Shown here piece after piece: positions 36,383 through 46,137 of a DNA stretch of 64,000 nucleotides. The DNA is from Ignatzschineria cameli (GTDB lineage Bacteria; Pseudomonadota; Gammaproteobacteria; Cardiobacteriales; Wohlfahrtiimonadaceae). Every line of letters begins with the position of its first letter. The first letter of the stretch is position 1. Both the position numbers and the translations under genes were made by a program. The notes under the pieces were generated by a model. That model was not told the DNA's origin, did no database searches, and worked only from the letters and a program-made list of their open reading frames with translations. Location: NCBI RefSeq assembly GCF_003121895.1, contig NZ_QEWW01000005.1:33815-97814 (forward strand), in the 5' to 3' direction.

Positions 36383-38113
36383 ATGGAAGCACCTGTTGCA
36401 GCAGAAATTTTCACCTTAAGTCGTGAGATCCCCTCTCACTTTGAGCCTTTTGACCTCTTTGAACTATTGATGCAAAAGCGTGATCAAGCTTTAGGAATGC
36501 TCTTTGAGTCGGCTCGCACCGATAATCAGAGTGCATTAAAGAGTATGATGATTACAAAAGCCGCTTTACGCATCACCGTATTAAAAGCATGTGTAACTGT
36601 GGAGGCATTAACGCTTTTAGGTACCCATTTGATTAATGATCTACAAAAGACCTTCGCAACTGCGGTTGTGGGGGCGATGGAATCGGATCGTGTTACATTC
36701 TCTTTTCCCTGTGATCAGTATACTCGTGGAGTTTTGACGATTTTAGATCCGCTATTAGCTTTGAAAAATCCTCAATTTTCTCCCTTTATTGGGGGATTAT
36801 TTGGCTATGACCTTGTAGGAGAATATTATCAAGTTGAGATTCCCGATAAGGGAAGAAGTACAGACTTATGCCTCTTTTTGGCGGAAGAGTTGATTCAGAT
36901 CGACCATAAAGAGGATCGGGTCATCTATGAGCATCTCTTCTTAGAGAGCGATAAACGGGATCGATTGGAGATCTATCGCTCCTTTAATCAACAAGCGGCG
37001 CACTATAGTGAATTGATTGATAAGCTCTCGGTGAAAAAAGAGACTTTCCCCACAATATCCCCAGAGTTATCCACAGATCATTTTGGGAATGAGGGTACAA
37101 CTTGTAAAAATGGGTCTGAAAAGGATTTTAAAGAGGTTGAAATAGGGAGTTGTCCTAAAACTTATTCACAAAGTTATCCACAGGGGGCTTGTGATAATGA
37201 ATCTCCAATATCGCCGGCTATTGAGATTAAAGAGCCGATTGTCGATGCTCAAAATGGTGTAAGAATCCCTGATCGAGCGATTTTTAAAGCAACTGTTGAA
37301 CATTTTATTCAAAAGACAAAAGCTGGTGAATTGTTGCAAATCGTTCCCTCTCGGCGCTTCTCTCTTCCCTGTCACTCTCCTTTTAAGAGTTATCGGCAAT
37401 TAAAACGCGCCTATCCTAGTCCCTATCTCTTCTATCTACAAGATCGTGATTTTACCCTCTTTGGTGCTTCTCCTGAATCGGCACTTAAATATTCTCCCTA
37501 TACTCGAGAGCTTGAACTCTACCCTATTGCGGGAACTAAACGCCGAGGATTGGTTGATGGAGAGATCGATCTTGAATTAGATCAGAAGATGGAAGCGCTC
37601 TTAAAGAGTGATCCTAAAGAGTTAGCAGAACATCTGATGTTGGTCGATTTAGCACAAGAGGATCTTGCGAAGGTCTCTGAAGCAGGATCGATCTATGTGA
37701 AAGATCTTCTTAAGGTGGATCGCTATCGTTATGTAATGCATCTTGTCTCTCGTGTTGCAGGAAGACTTAAAGAGGGATTAACTCCGATCGATGCCTATCT
37801 TGCAGTAATGAATATGGGAACCTTGACCGGGGCGCCAAAGATTGAGGCGATGCGTCAAATTTATCAATTTGAAGAGGAGGCGCGCGGAAGTTATGGCGGT
37901 GCTATCGGTTATGTTGAAGGGTTGATGCAGGGGGATCGTTTCGATAGTGCAATTACTATTCGTTCTGCATATGTGAAGGAGGGGATCGCTTATGTACAGG
38001 CTGGAGCCGGTATTGTGGCAGATTCAGACCCTGAGAGTGAGATCGAAGAGACAGAAAATAAGGCTAGTAGCGTTGTGATGGCGATTTTAGAAGCAAATTA
38101 TCAATCGATTTAA
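36383..38113 (+). CDS. trpE: Anthranilate synthase component I TrpE with a linker insertion
   Basis: Converts chorismate and ammonia (from TrpG) to anthranilate. The feedback motif LLES appears as LFES (40-43), and the catalytic C-terminal half has LQIVPSRR, PIAGTKRRG, DLAQEDLAKV, and GTLTGAPKIEAM through QAGAGIVADSDPE. At 576 residues it is about 56 longer than E. coli TrpE. The extra length lies at about residues 216-293, a polar, poorly conserved stretch (SPELSTDHFGNEGTTCKNG and onward). The DNA there carries DnaA boxes at 37067 and 37174 and a TTATTCACA at 37162. trpG does not follow; the gene is alone after the leader. ATG 36383 with TAGGAG. Confidence 0.93.
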   Translation: MEAPVAAEIFTLSREIPSHFEPFDLFELLMQKRDQALGMLFESARTDNQSALKSMMITKAALRITVLKACVTVEALTLLGTHLINDLQKTFATAVVGAMESDRVTFSFPCDQYTRGVLTILDPLLALKNPQFSPFIGGLFGYDLVGEYYQVEIPDKGRSTDLCLFLAEELIQIDHKEDRVIYEHLFLESDKRDRLEIYRSFNQQAAHYSELIDKLSVKKETFPTISPELSTDHFGNEGTTCKNGSEKDFKEVEIGSCPKTYSQSYPQGACDNESPISPAIEIKEPIVDAQNGVRIPDRAIFKATVEHFIQKTKAGELLQIVPSRRFSLPCHSPFKSYRQLKRAYPSPYLFYLQDRDFTLFGASPESALKYSPYTRELELYPIAGTKRRGLVDGEIDLELDQKMEALLKSDPKELAEHLMLVDLAQEDLAKVSEAGSIYVKDLLKVDRYRYVMHLVSRVAGRLKEGLTPIDAYLAVMNMGTLTGAPKIEAMRQIYQFEEEARGSYGGAIGYVEGLMQGDRFDSAITIRSAYVKEGIAYVQAGAGIVADSDPESEIEETENKASSVVMAILEANYQSI

Positions 38114-38434
38114 GAAAGCGTGCTACCTTTATAGATGCTCTTTTTTATTGAATAAGGATTGAATAAGGGTTGATGGAGAGAGGGATGATAATGGTCTTGA
38201 AAGAGTCTAAAAATTCTCTCCATCTTATATTTAAGCGTAAGCGCATTTAGTGATTTTCTTAGGCGCGATGAGTGGAAGCATCGGCAAAATTTAAATGATT
38301 TTTACCCAAGATCATTTAGAGGCGAAGGGACTTTATCTTACCAAGATCGAGGGACTAACGACCAATCACGATGCCTCTCAAATAGAGAGATATTGAAGAT
38401 AAAATAATTTAAATTGAGATAGGAGTAATTTTAG
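38114..38434 (+). other. Gap between trpE and the BASS transporter
   Basis: A long-loop hairpin with arms GATGGAGAG (38172-38180) and CTCTCCATC (38216-38224), then TTATATTT, may end trpE transcription. The rest has no ORF; the + strand is G-rich (38161-38220: 18 G, 5 C). Confidence 0.4.
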
Positions 38435-39403
38435 ATGCAAGCGTTAGCTCGTTTGAGTCAATTTGTGGGAAAGACATTTGCTTTTTGGGTACTGCTCTTT
38501 GCAGGATTAGCTTTTTTCACCCCAGATACATTTAAGTTTATTGGACCATATGTTCCTTGGTTATTGGGAATTGTAATGTTGGGAATGGGGATGACCCTAA
38601 CTCTCTCTGATTTTGGAGAGATTCTCCGGCATCCCAAAGCGGTGATATTAGGGGTTGTAGCGCAATTTATTATTATGCCGTTGTTAGCTTATGGTTTATC
38701 GATGGCCTTTATGTTGCCGGCCCCGATTGCTGTAGGGATTATTCTTGTGGGCTCCTGTCCTGGAGGAACCGCTTCTAACGTCATCACCTTTTTAGCAAAG
38801 GGAAATATCGCTCTCTCTGTTGCTTGTACTTCTGTTTCAACATTGTTAGCGCCACTTTTAACCCCTCTAGTCTTTTATCTATTAGCGAGTCAATGGATCG
38901 ATATCTCAATGGGTGCCATGTTTATGTCGGTGTTGAAGATGGTACTTCTTCCGATCGCTATCGGTGTTCTATTACGAATGCTCTTTAAAAAGCGAATCGC
39001 ACAGGCAACAGAGGTATTACCACTTGTTTCAGTGGCGGCAATTGTATTGATTGTTGCAGTTGTGGTAAGTGGGAGTAAGCAATCGATTATTGAATCGGGA
39101 TTACTGATTTTTGGTGTTGTAGTCCTCCATAATGGATTAGGTTTTCTCTTTGGATTTTGGATTGCAAAGCTCTTTAAGCTCGATTATGCCGATAGTAAAG
39201 CGGTTTCTGTTGAGGTGGGGATGCAAAACTCTGGTTTAGGCGCTGCATTAGCGAAGACCCATTTTGCTATTGATCCTGTTATTGCCGTTCCAAGTGCTAT
39301 TTTTAGTCTCTGGCACAATATTTCAGGGCCGATTTTAGCGACCTATTGGGCTGCAAAGACCGATGATGCTGGTAAGCGCCAGAACGAGCAAGTCACTCAG
39401 TAA
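38435..39403 (+). CDS. Bile acid:sodium symporter (BASS) family transporter
   Basis: A Na+-coupled inner-membrane transporter of 322 residues with about 9-10 helices. [19 protein letters not shown], the crossover segment [19 protein letters not shown], and [16 protein letters not shown], with the Na-site Glu and Gln, are family hallmarks. Bacterial members move organic anions such as pantoate or other keto acids rather than bile acids, so the substrate is open. TAGGAG precedes the ATG. Monocistronic. Confidence 0.88.
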   Translation: MQALARLSQFVGKTFAFWVLLFAGLAFFTPDTFKFIGPYVPWLLGIVMLGMGMTLTLSDFGEILRHPKAVILGVVAQFIIMPLLAYGLSMAFMLPAPIAVGIILVGSCPGGTASNVITFLAKGNIALSVACTSVSTLLAPLLTPLVFYLLASQWIDISMGAMFMSVLKMVLLPIAIGVLLRMLFKKRIAQATEVLPLVSVAAIVLIVAVVVSGSKQSIIESGLLIFGVVVLHNGLGFLFGFWIAKLFKLDYADSKAVSVEVGMQNSGLGAALAKTHFAIDPVIAVPSAIFSLWHNISGPILATYWAAKTDDAGKRQNEQVTQ

Positions 39404-39591
39404 GGGTTGATGAGAGAATTATTAAAGATATATATGCCAGCATATTCAATCTATACTCAATCTATATTTAATCCATGATTAATGAATAGTTAATATATGT
39501 TTCAATATATGCTTTAAACAATAATTGAATTGTATTTAAAATGTACTAAAAATAAATTTGATTTATATTTAAATCACTTCTGATAGCAGAG

Positions 39592-39621
39592 AGGGTAGAT
39601 AATGAAAGATATCTACCCTTT
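39592..39621 (+). terminator. Terminator after the BASS transporter
   Basis: AGGGTAGATA/TATCTACCCT stem, 8-nt loop, then TTTTATTT. It stands nearly 190 bases after the stop codon, so the transcript would have a long 3' end or a small RNA could end here. Confidence 0.75.
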
Positions 39622-39802
39622 TATTTATTCGCTCATATTCATTTCACAACTGCTGATATAAATAATTTTTGATAAATCTGTAGAAAAAATGGTGATAAAT
39701 ATTCTGTAAAATTAAATCTTTATCGATTTATATAAAAATATTACAATGAGGGAGTAGCACATTTCCTATTTTCGATATGAATATGATCTATATGGAGTCA
39801 TT

Positions 39803-41530
39803 ATGTCTAAGAAGAAAGTTGCAAGAATTGTTGTAGAAGCGCTTGAGCAAGCCGGTGTTAAACGCTGTTATGGTGTGGTGGGTGATACGTTAAATGATGT
39901 GACAGATGCGATGCGTCATCATACCAATATTGAATGGGTTCATATGCGTCACGAAGAGGCAGGTGGTTTTGCTGCCGGTGCTGAAGCTTATATGACAGGA
40001 AACTTAACTGCTTGTGCCGGCTCTTGTGGTCCGGGCAGTCTTCATTTTATTAATGGACTCTATGAAAGTCATCGAAATGGTGCTCCAGTTGTTTTGATTG
40101 CAAGTCAATTACCGACCAATGTATTAGGCACTGACTTCCCTCAAGAAGTAGATTATATGCCAATCTATAAAGGTTGCTCTGTCTTTTGTGAAGAGGTTAA
40201 AAATCCCCATGAAGCAAAACGGGTGATTATGACCGCTTGCCAAGAAGCGATCGCAAAGCGGGGTGTTTCTGTTGTGATCCTCCCTTCCGATATTAGTGCA
40301 CAAGAGGTAGAGGATACCCCTATTTTACAACCGCAAGCACCGGTTGCACCGGTTATTCGTCCAACTGATGGCGAGATTAAAGCGATTGCAGAGCTTCTCA
40401 ATAGTGGTAAGAAGATCGGTGTTTTTGCCGGCGTAGGTTGTGCCGGAGCATTTGATGAGATTATTGCTCTTTGTGAAAAGTTAAAAGCCCCGATGGCGCA
40501 TACCTCAAGAGCAAAGGATTTTGTAGAAGGCAATAATCCTTATAACGTTGGTATGACCGGTATGTTAGGAGTTCAATCAGGGTATGATATGATTAAAAAT
40601 TGCGATACGCTCTTAGTTTTAGGGGCTGATTTTGCTTGGTCACAATTTTATCCTAAGAATGCCGAGATTATTCAGGTCGATCTCAATCCTAGTCGATTAG
40701 GTTTACGTCATGCCATAAAACTGGGTGTGATTGGTGATGTTAAGGAGACCTTAAAAGCACTATTGCCGGCGCTAGAGAGTAAGAGTGATACTGCATTTTT
40801 AGATCATTATCGTCAGTTACATACAAAATGTATGGCGAAACTTGATAAGAAAGCCGTAGCTGATCATGAAGGTTTAATCCATCCTCAATACTTAATAGAG
40901 TTATTGAGTGAGTATGCCGATGATGATGCGATTGTCACCGGCGATACCGGTTCAGCGATGGCTTGGGTCAATCGCCATTTCCATACGAATGGTCAACGCC
41001 GCACATTGCTCTCGATGAAACATGGAACAATGGCAAATGCGATGCCACAAGCGATTGGAATTCAGAAAGCCTACCCCGATCGTCAAGTCATCTCTGTTTC
41101 AGGAGATGGAGGACTCGCGATGTTAATGGGAGATCTATTAACCTTAGTTCAAGAGAAGATTCCTTTAAAAGTGATCGTCCTCAATAACGGCACCCTCGAC
41201 TTTGTGGAGTTAGAGATGAAGGCGGAGGGAATCGTCAATAGCTATACCGATCTTCAAAATCCAGATTTTTCAAAAGTTGCGGAAGCGATCGGCATTAAGG
41301 GCTTTCTTGTGAAAGGTTCTCATGAGTTAGAGGCAACACTGAAAGAGTTTCTAGCATATGAAGGTCCGGCATTGCTTGATGTACATGTTGAGCGCTTAGA
41401 GCTTATTTGGCCTCCTCATGCTGAATTTACTAACTATGAGAATATGGCGCTTTATGGAGCGAAAGCAATCTTAGGGGGAGAAGGGCACACCTTTTTTGAG
41501 ATGTTAAAAGAGAACTTTTTAGAGAAGTAG
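39803..41530 (+). CDS. poxB: Pyruvate dehydrogenase (quinone) PoxB, copy 1
   Basis: A ThDP- and FAD-dependent peripheral membrane enzyme that oxidises pyruvate to acetate and CO2 and passes electrons to ubiquinone. It is 575 residues (E. coli 572). The ThDP-activating Glu is in MRHEEAGGFAAGAEAY; the diphosphate motif is SGDGGLAML...LNNGTLDFVELEM. SCGPGSLHFINGLYESHRNGAPVV fits PoxB rather than acetolactate synthase. The C-terminal stretch (TFFEMLKENFLEK) may form the lipid-binding helix. A close paralog follows directly. Confidence 0.93.
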   Translation: MSKKKVARIVVEALEQAGVKRCYGVVGDTLNDVTDAMRHHTNIEWVHMRHEEAGGFAAGAEAYMTGNLTACAGSCGPGSLHFINGLYESHRNGAPVVLIASQLPTNVLGTDFPQEVDYMPIYKGCSVFCEEVKNPHEAKRVIMTACQEAIAKRGVSVVILPSDISAQEVEDTPILQPQAPVAPVIRPTDGEIKAIAELLNSGKKIGVFAGVGCAGAFDEIIALCEKLKAPMAHTSRAKDFVEGNNPYNVGMTGMLGVQSGYDMIKNCDTLLVLGADFAWSQFYPKNAEIIQVDLNPSRLGLRHAIKLGVIGDVKETLKALLPALESKSDTAFLDHYRQLHTKCMAKLDKKAVADHEGLIHPQYLIELLSEYADDDAIVTGDTGSAMAWVNRHFHTNGQRRTLLSMKHGTMANAMPQAIGIQKAYPDRQVISVSGDGGLAMLMGDLLTLVQEKIPLKVIVLNNGTLDFVELEMKAEGIVNSYTDLQNPDFSKVAEAIGIKGFLVKGSHELEATLKEFLAYEGPALLDVHVERLELIWPPHAEFTNYENMALYGAKAILGGEGHTFFEMLKENFLEK

Positions 41531-41584
41531 TGATTCGGCATTAATTGTTCGGTATTCATCATGATATAGAAAATGGTATGAAAG

Positions 41585-41630
41585 GAGCGACCTAACAGTT
41601 CAGTAAGAGCCGTGAAGGTCGCTCTATTTT
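41585..41630 (+). terminator. Terminator between the poxB copies
   Basis: GAGCGACCT/AGGTCGCTC stem with a 22-nt loop, then TATTTTTAT. It should reduce read-through into the second copy, which starts 39 bases after the stem. Confidence 0.78.
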
Positions 41631-41662
41631 TATCATTCTATAAATCGATAGGAAGAGAAAAG

Positions 41663-43390
41663 ATGGCAAAGAAGAAAGTAGCACAGATTATTGTGGAGAC
41701 ATTGGAGCTCTTTGGAGTAAAGCGTTGTTATGGTGTGGTCGGCGATACGCTCAATGATGTTACCAATGCAATGCGTTTTCATACGGAGATTGAGTGGGTT
41801 CATGTGCGCCACGAAGAGGTGGGTGGATTTGCCGCTGGTGCAGAATCTTTTATGACCAAAGGTTTAACCGCTTGTGCCGGCTCTTGTGGTCCTGGAAGCC
41901 TACACTTTATCAATGGTCTTTATGAGAGTCATCGCAATGGTGCACCGGTGGTTTTGATAGCTAGCCAGCTTCCAACCGCTGTATTGGGCACCAATTTTCC
42001 TCAAGAGGTGGATTATAAACCGATTTATGAGGGGTGTTCAGTCTATTGTGAAGAGGTTAAAAATCCCCATGAAGCGAAGAGAGTGATTATGACTGCCTGT
42101 CAAGAAGCACTTGCAAAGCGGGGTGTTGCGGTAGTCATTCTTCCTTCTGATATTAGTGCAACGGAGGTTGAGGATCTCCCTATTCGCCAGCTCTATCAAC
42201 CTAAACATCCATTGATCTATCCACAAGAGAGCGAGCTGGTAAAATTAGCAAAAATTATCAATAGCGGTGGTAAAGTTGGAATCTATGCCGGAGCGGGATG
42301 TGAAGGGGCGCATGAAATAGTGATTGCGTTAGCAGAGCGCCTTAAGGCGCCGATTGCGCATACTTCTCGCGGAAAAGATTTTATTGAAGGGGAGAACCCT
42401 TACAACGTTGGTATGACCGGTATGATGGGGATCAGATCGGGCTACCAGATGATAGAAGAGTGTGACACGCTCATTATTTTGGGCGCTGATTTTGCTTGGT
42501 CTCAATTTTATCCTAAGCATGCCAAAATCGTTCAGATCGATCGAGATCCTCAAAAACTTGGGCTTCGTCACGGCATTGAGCTAGGGCTTATTGGTGATAT
42601 TGAGCCCACCTTAGAGCGATTATTACCCCATCTTGATCAGCGTGAGTCGACAGAATTTTTAGATCGTTGTCGTCATCTTTATCAGAAAACAGTGAAAAAA
42701 CTCGATAAGAAAGCTGTTGCTGCAAGTGAAGAGCTCATTCACCCTCAATATTTGACAGAGCTATTGAGTGAATATGCTAAGAAGGATGCTTTTGCAACCG
42801 CTGATGGTGGTTCTGCTACTGTCTGGTTACTGCGTCATTTTGAAACATTGGGAACGCGTCGAACATTAGTATCACTTAAACATGGAACAATGGCGAATGC
42901 GATGCCTCAAGCGATCGGTATTCAGAAATCACATCCCGATCGACAAGTGATTGCGCTCTGTGGTGATGGGGGAATGACCATGTTGATGGGGGATCTATTG
43001 ACGATTGTTCAAGAGAAACTCCCCGTTAAGATTGTCGTGATCAATAATGGAACGCTCGATTTTGTAGAGTTAGAGATGAAAGCTGATGGTATGGTTAATA
43101 GCTATACCGATCTACAAAATCCTGATTTTGCACTAATGGCAGACTCTATTGGAATGAAAGGATTCTCCGCAAAAGGTTCTCATGAGTTAGAAGAGACTGT
43201 TAAGGCCTTTTTAGAACATGAAGGTCCGGCATTACTCGATGTTCATACGAGCCGTTTAGAGCTGATCTACCCTCCTCATGCAACGCCCGGAAATTATCTC
43301 AATATGGCACTCTATGGTGCAAAGGCGATCATTGGTGGTGAAGGGGAGAGTTTCTTTGGAATGTTAAAAGATAACTATCTACGGAAATAG
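41663..43390 (+). CDS. poxB: Pyruvate dehydrogenase (quinone) PoxB, copy 2
   Basis: Tandem paralog of 39803-41530, alignable without gaps over nearly all 575 residues with scattered substitutions. The start is ATG 41663 with AGGAAG upstream, giving MAKKKVAQIIVETLE, in register with copy 1. The longer frame from 41612 would run through the terminator stem, so I reject it. All ThDP residues are present (RHEEVGGFAAGAESF, CGDGGMTML...INNGTLD). One visible active-region difference is AWVNRHF becoming VWLLRHF near residue 390. This could reflect altered substrate range or membrane contact. Confidence 0.93.
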   Translation: MAKKKVAQIIVETLELFGVKRCYGVVGDTLNDVTNAMRFHTEIEWVHVRHEEVGGFAAGAESFMTKGLTACAGSCGPGSLHFINGLYESHRNGAPVVLIASQLPTAVLGTNFPQEVDYKPIYEGCSVYCEEVKNPHEAKRVIMTACQEALAKRGVAVVILPSDISATEVEDLPIRQLYQPKHPLIYPQESELVKLAKIINSGGKVGIYAGAGCEGAHEIVIALAERLKAPIAHTSRGKDFIEGENPYNVGMTGMMGIRSGYQMIEECDTLIILGADFAWSQFYPKHAKIVQIDRDPQKLGLRHGIELGLIGDIEPTLERLLPHLDQRESTEFLDRCRHLYQKTVKKLDKKAVAASEELIHPQYLTELLSEYAKKDAFATADGGSATVWLLRHFETLGTRRTLVSLKHGTMANAMPQAIGIQKSHPDRQVIALCGDGGMTMLMGDLLTIVQEKLPVKIVVINNGTLDFVELEMKADGMVNSYTDLQNPDFALMADSIGMKGFSAKGSHELEETVKAFLEHEGPALLDVHTSRLELIYPPHATPGNYLNMALYGAKAIIGGEGESFFGMLKDNYLRK

Positions 43391-43468
43391 AGGCTTTCCA
43401 TCAGTGGGAAATGATCATGTTTTAAATGGTTTGTAATTCGCTGTAATGATTCACTATTACTGCTAAAG

Positions 43469-43505
43469 AAAAGGTCTCACTTCAATATTGAAGTGAGACC
43501 TTTTA
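43469..43505. terminator. Bidirectional terminator between poxB copy 2 and TRAP genes
   Basis: AAAGGTCTCACTTCA and TGAAGTGAGACCTTT form a perfect 15-bp stem with T runs on both strands. Confidence 0.9.
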
Positions 43506-43604
43506 TCTTCCTGTACCTGTTTCAGTTTCAGTTTCTGCTACTACTTCGATTTACGCTTGTAATCGATCATTTGATTATTTCATCTGATCAGATGGATCGT
43601 GATG

Positions 43605-45629
43605 TTAAGCAAGCGCACTATCGCCTTTATTGATCAACTTAATGGGAAGCTTTTTCACATTGATCGTGATAATTGAGAGAACAATGACTGCGCCAATTAT
43701 GTCAGTTACTGTTTCAGGAACGACTAACATCAATGCCCCAGCAGCTAAGATAATGCGCCCAATAAAGCTAAAGTTACATTTAAAATAGCCCTCAACCGCA
43801 GCACTTAATGCAGTAATTCCAATAATGGAGGTGATCGTAATACTGATCATATCGAAGATAGGGGGAATTGGGAATTCCGTTGCATTCATCGGTAATCCAG
43901 TTGTATCGATCATCAACATTGCCGGGTTATAGACAAACATAAAGGGAACGATAAAGCCGGCAACAGAGAGTTTCAATGATTGCCAACCTGTCTTCATCGG
44001 ATCGCCGCCGGCTATACCGGCACCGGCAAAGGATGCTAGTGCAACAGGCGGGGTAATATTAGCAAAGAGTCCAAAGTAGAAGACAAAGAGATGGGCGACA
44101 ATCGTTGGAACACCGATATTTGCAAGTGCCGGTGCCGCGATTGTTGCGGTGATGATATAGGCAGGAATTGAAGGTAATCCCATTCCTAAAACCATCGATG
44201 CAATCATCGTTAAGAAGAGGGTCATAAAGAGCATCCCTTCTCCAGTTCCGGTAATAGAACCGATAAGTTCAGTTGCCGCTGAGGTGAGACTTAAAACACC
44301 GATCACAATCCCGATAACAGCACAGGCTGCCATAACAGAGAGTGATTGTCTTGCGCCATCCTCTAATGCTTCTAAAATATTTTTAAAGCTCATGCGCGTC
44401 GTTTTTCTAAATTGACTGACCACAATCGCAATTGCAATCGTATTGAATGCAGCATAAGCGATAGGCACATTATTGCCTAAGAAATAGACAAGCGCGAAGA
44501 TTGGAAGAAGGAGATGACCTCGCTCTTTTAATACCTCTTTAACTCGTGGAAGATCTGCTTTAGGAATCCCTTTAAGATTATCTTTTCCTGCTCTAAAGTG
44601 AACTTGAGCAATGACGCCTAAGTAGTAGAGAAGTGCAGGGAAGAGTGCAGCTAACGCAATTGTTCCATAGGAGATCCCTGTTGTTTCCGCCATAATGAAG
44701 GCACTAGCCCCCATAATAGGGGGAAGAATTTGTCCGCCGACTGAAGCACTCGCCTCAACCGCACCGGAGAAGTTTTTACTATAACCGACTCGTTTCATCA
44801 TCGGAATGGTAAAAACCCCTGTTCCCACAACGTTACCTACAGCAGAGCCATTGATACTTCCCATAAATCCACTTGCCACTACCGCAACTTTTGCCGGTCC
44901 ACCCTGTTTATGACCTGCGAGTGCGAGTGCAAGATCATTAAAGAGTTGCCCCATTCCCGATTTGTTGAGAAATGCGCCAAAGAGGATAAAGAGGAAGATA
45001 AAGGAGACTGATGCCCCTACCGCAGAGGAGTAGAGTCCTTCGGTTGTGATATAGAGATGACCAAAGATATCACTTAGATCGAAAGGGCGCGTCTGCAATA
45101 TTCTCGGCATAAAGTGATAGCTACTGATAAAGGGGTAGATGAGGAAGATTGCTACCAATGTTGGAAGAATCAATCCCATCACACGTCTCGCGGCTTCCAT
45201 CACTAAGAGAATAGTCATAATGGACATGAAGATATCGGTATTATTAGCGATTCCGCCTCTAACAGTTGCAATCGCATTATACTCTGTAAAGAGATATCCC
45301 AATGAGATAAATGAGAGTGCAACTAAGACCCAATCATACCAAGCGATCTTATCGCGAGATTGCTTCTTATAGGTAGGGTAGATTAGAAAAACTAGCGAAA
45401 TCCCAACAGCTACGTGAGTTGCCCGGTAGAGTAACTCCGGCATGGGATTATAGGTTGTCCAGAGGTGGAAGAGAGAATAGAAGATTGCAAAGCAGGAGAT
45501 AAAGATCCGAAGATATTTGCTGCTTGGTGTTCTTACTATCGATTCACGATCAAATTTTTCTAAAATCTGTTCCGTGTCGGCAGGGATGGTATCTGCAATA
45601 TGGTAAGCTTCTGCATTATTGCGGCTCAT
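43605..45629 (-). CDS. TRAP transporter fused permease (4TM/12TM)
   Basis: Membrane component of a TAXI-type TRAP transporter, 674 residues, with the DctQ-like small unit (about 50-190) fused to the DctM-like large unit. Family segments are VVASGFMGSINGSAVGNVVGTGVFTIPMMKR, EASASVGGQILPPIMGASAFIMAE and MGLPSIPAYI. Na+-driven uptake of a dicarboxylate or amino acid is typical. Its ATG overlaps the DUF1850 gene by 14 bases. The order TAXI protein, DUF1850, fused permease is the standard one. Confidence 0.92.
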   Translation of the reverse strand: MSRNNAEAYHIADTIPADTEQILEKFDRESIVRTPSSKYLRIFISCFAIFYSLFHLWTTYNPMPELLYRATHVAVGISLVFLIYPTYKKQSRDKIAWYDWVLVALSFISLGYLFTEYNAIATVRGGIANNTDIFMSIMTILLVMEAARRVMGLILPTLVAIFLIYPFISSYHFMPRILQTRPFDLSDIFGHLYITTEGLYSSAVGASVSFIFLFILFGAFLNKSGMGQLFNDLALALAGHKQGGPAKVAVVASGFMGSINGSAVGNVVGTGVFTIPMMKRVGYSKNFSGAVEASASVGGQILPPIMGASAFIMAETTGISYGTIALAALFPALLYYLGVIAQVHFRAGKDNLKGIPKADLPRVKEVLKERGHLLLPIFALVYFLGNNVPIAYAAFNTIAIAIVVSQFRKTTRMSFKNILEALEDGARQSLSVMAACAVIGIVIGVLSLTSAATELIGSITGTGEGMLFMTLFLTMIASMVLGMGLPSIPAYIITATIAAPALANIGVPTIVAHLFVFYFGLFANITPPVALASFAGAGIAGGDPMKTGWQSLKLSVAGFIVPFMFVYNPAMLMIDTTGLPMNATEFPIPPIFDMISITITSIIGITALSAAVEGYFKCNFSFIGRIILAAGALMLVVPETVTDIIGAVIVLSIITINVKKLPIKLINKGDSALA

Positions 45630-46137
45630 GACAGTTCCTTATAGATAAACGTTGCCAAAAATTAAAAGATCTATTGCGAAATTCCACTTCGCTATAACGA
45701 TCAACCTCACGATAAATCTCCCAAGGTTGATCTTCAGAAAGATAGAGACTAGAACGGACATCACGATCAACAACCCAGTTGATCTCCGGCATAAAGTGAT
45801 CGATTTGGTAATGAATCATATCGTCATTACGATCGAGTACGATGCCGTCATGGGGGACGCCCGCACCAAACGTTTTGAATTTTGTATGGGTTAAGATAAA
45901 TCCCTCATCTTGACGCTGGTAAAATTCGATCCAAGGCGTCTTATCCACTGAGTGAATCCAAGAGAGAGTAAAGGTCGGTGACTCAATTTTACAGCGACCA
46001 TTTTCAGTGATAATGAGGGTGATAGGCTGCGAGTGGATAAAGGTTGAGAGAAGCAGAGTAGTGGTCGCCATGATGACCACCACTACAAATAAGATAAGAG
46101 ATCGTCTTCTACTCTTATTTTGCCGCTTGCTCATCAT
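45616..46137 (-). CDS. DUF1850 protein of the TRAP operon
   Basis: A 173-residue protein with one N-terminal membrane helix (about 17-38 of this start) and a periplasmic domain carrying the DUF1850 signature LSWIHSVDKTPWIEFYQ and GAGVPHDG. It is found between TAXI and permease genes in many TRAP operons; its function is unknown. I prefer ATG 46137 (or 46134) over a GTG at 46152. It overlaps the upstream gene by 23 bases and the downstream one by 14, so all three are translationally coupled. Confidence 0.8.
   Translation of the reverse strand: MMSKRQNKSRRRSLILFVVVVIMATTTLLLSTFIHSQPITLIITENGRCKIESPTFTLSWIHSVDKTPWIEFYQRQDEGFILTHTKFKTFGAGVPHDGIVLDRNDDMIHYQIDHFMPEINWVVDRDVRSSLYLSEDQPWEIYREVDRYSEVEFRNRSFNFWQRLSIRNCHEPQ

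Noticed and set aside
41612..41662. Upstream extension of the second poxB copy (17 extra residues)
   Set aside because: It would be encoded by the terminator stem between the copies, while ATG 41663 has a good ribosome site and matches copy 1.
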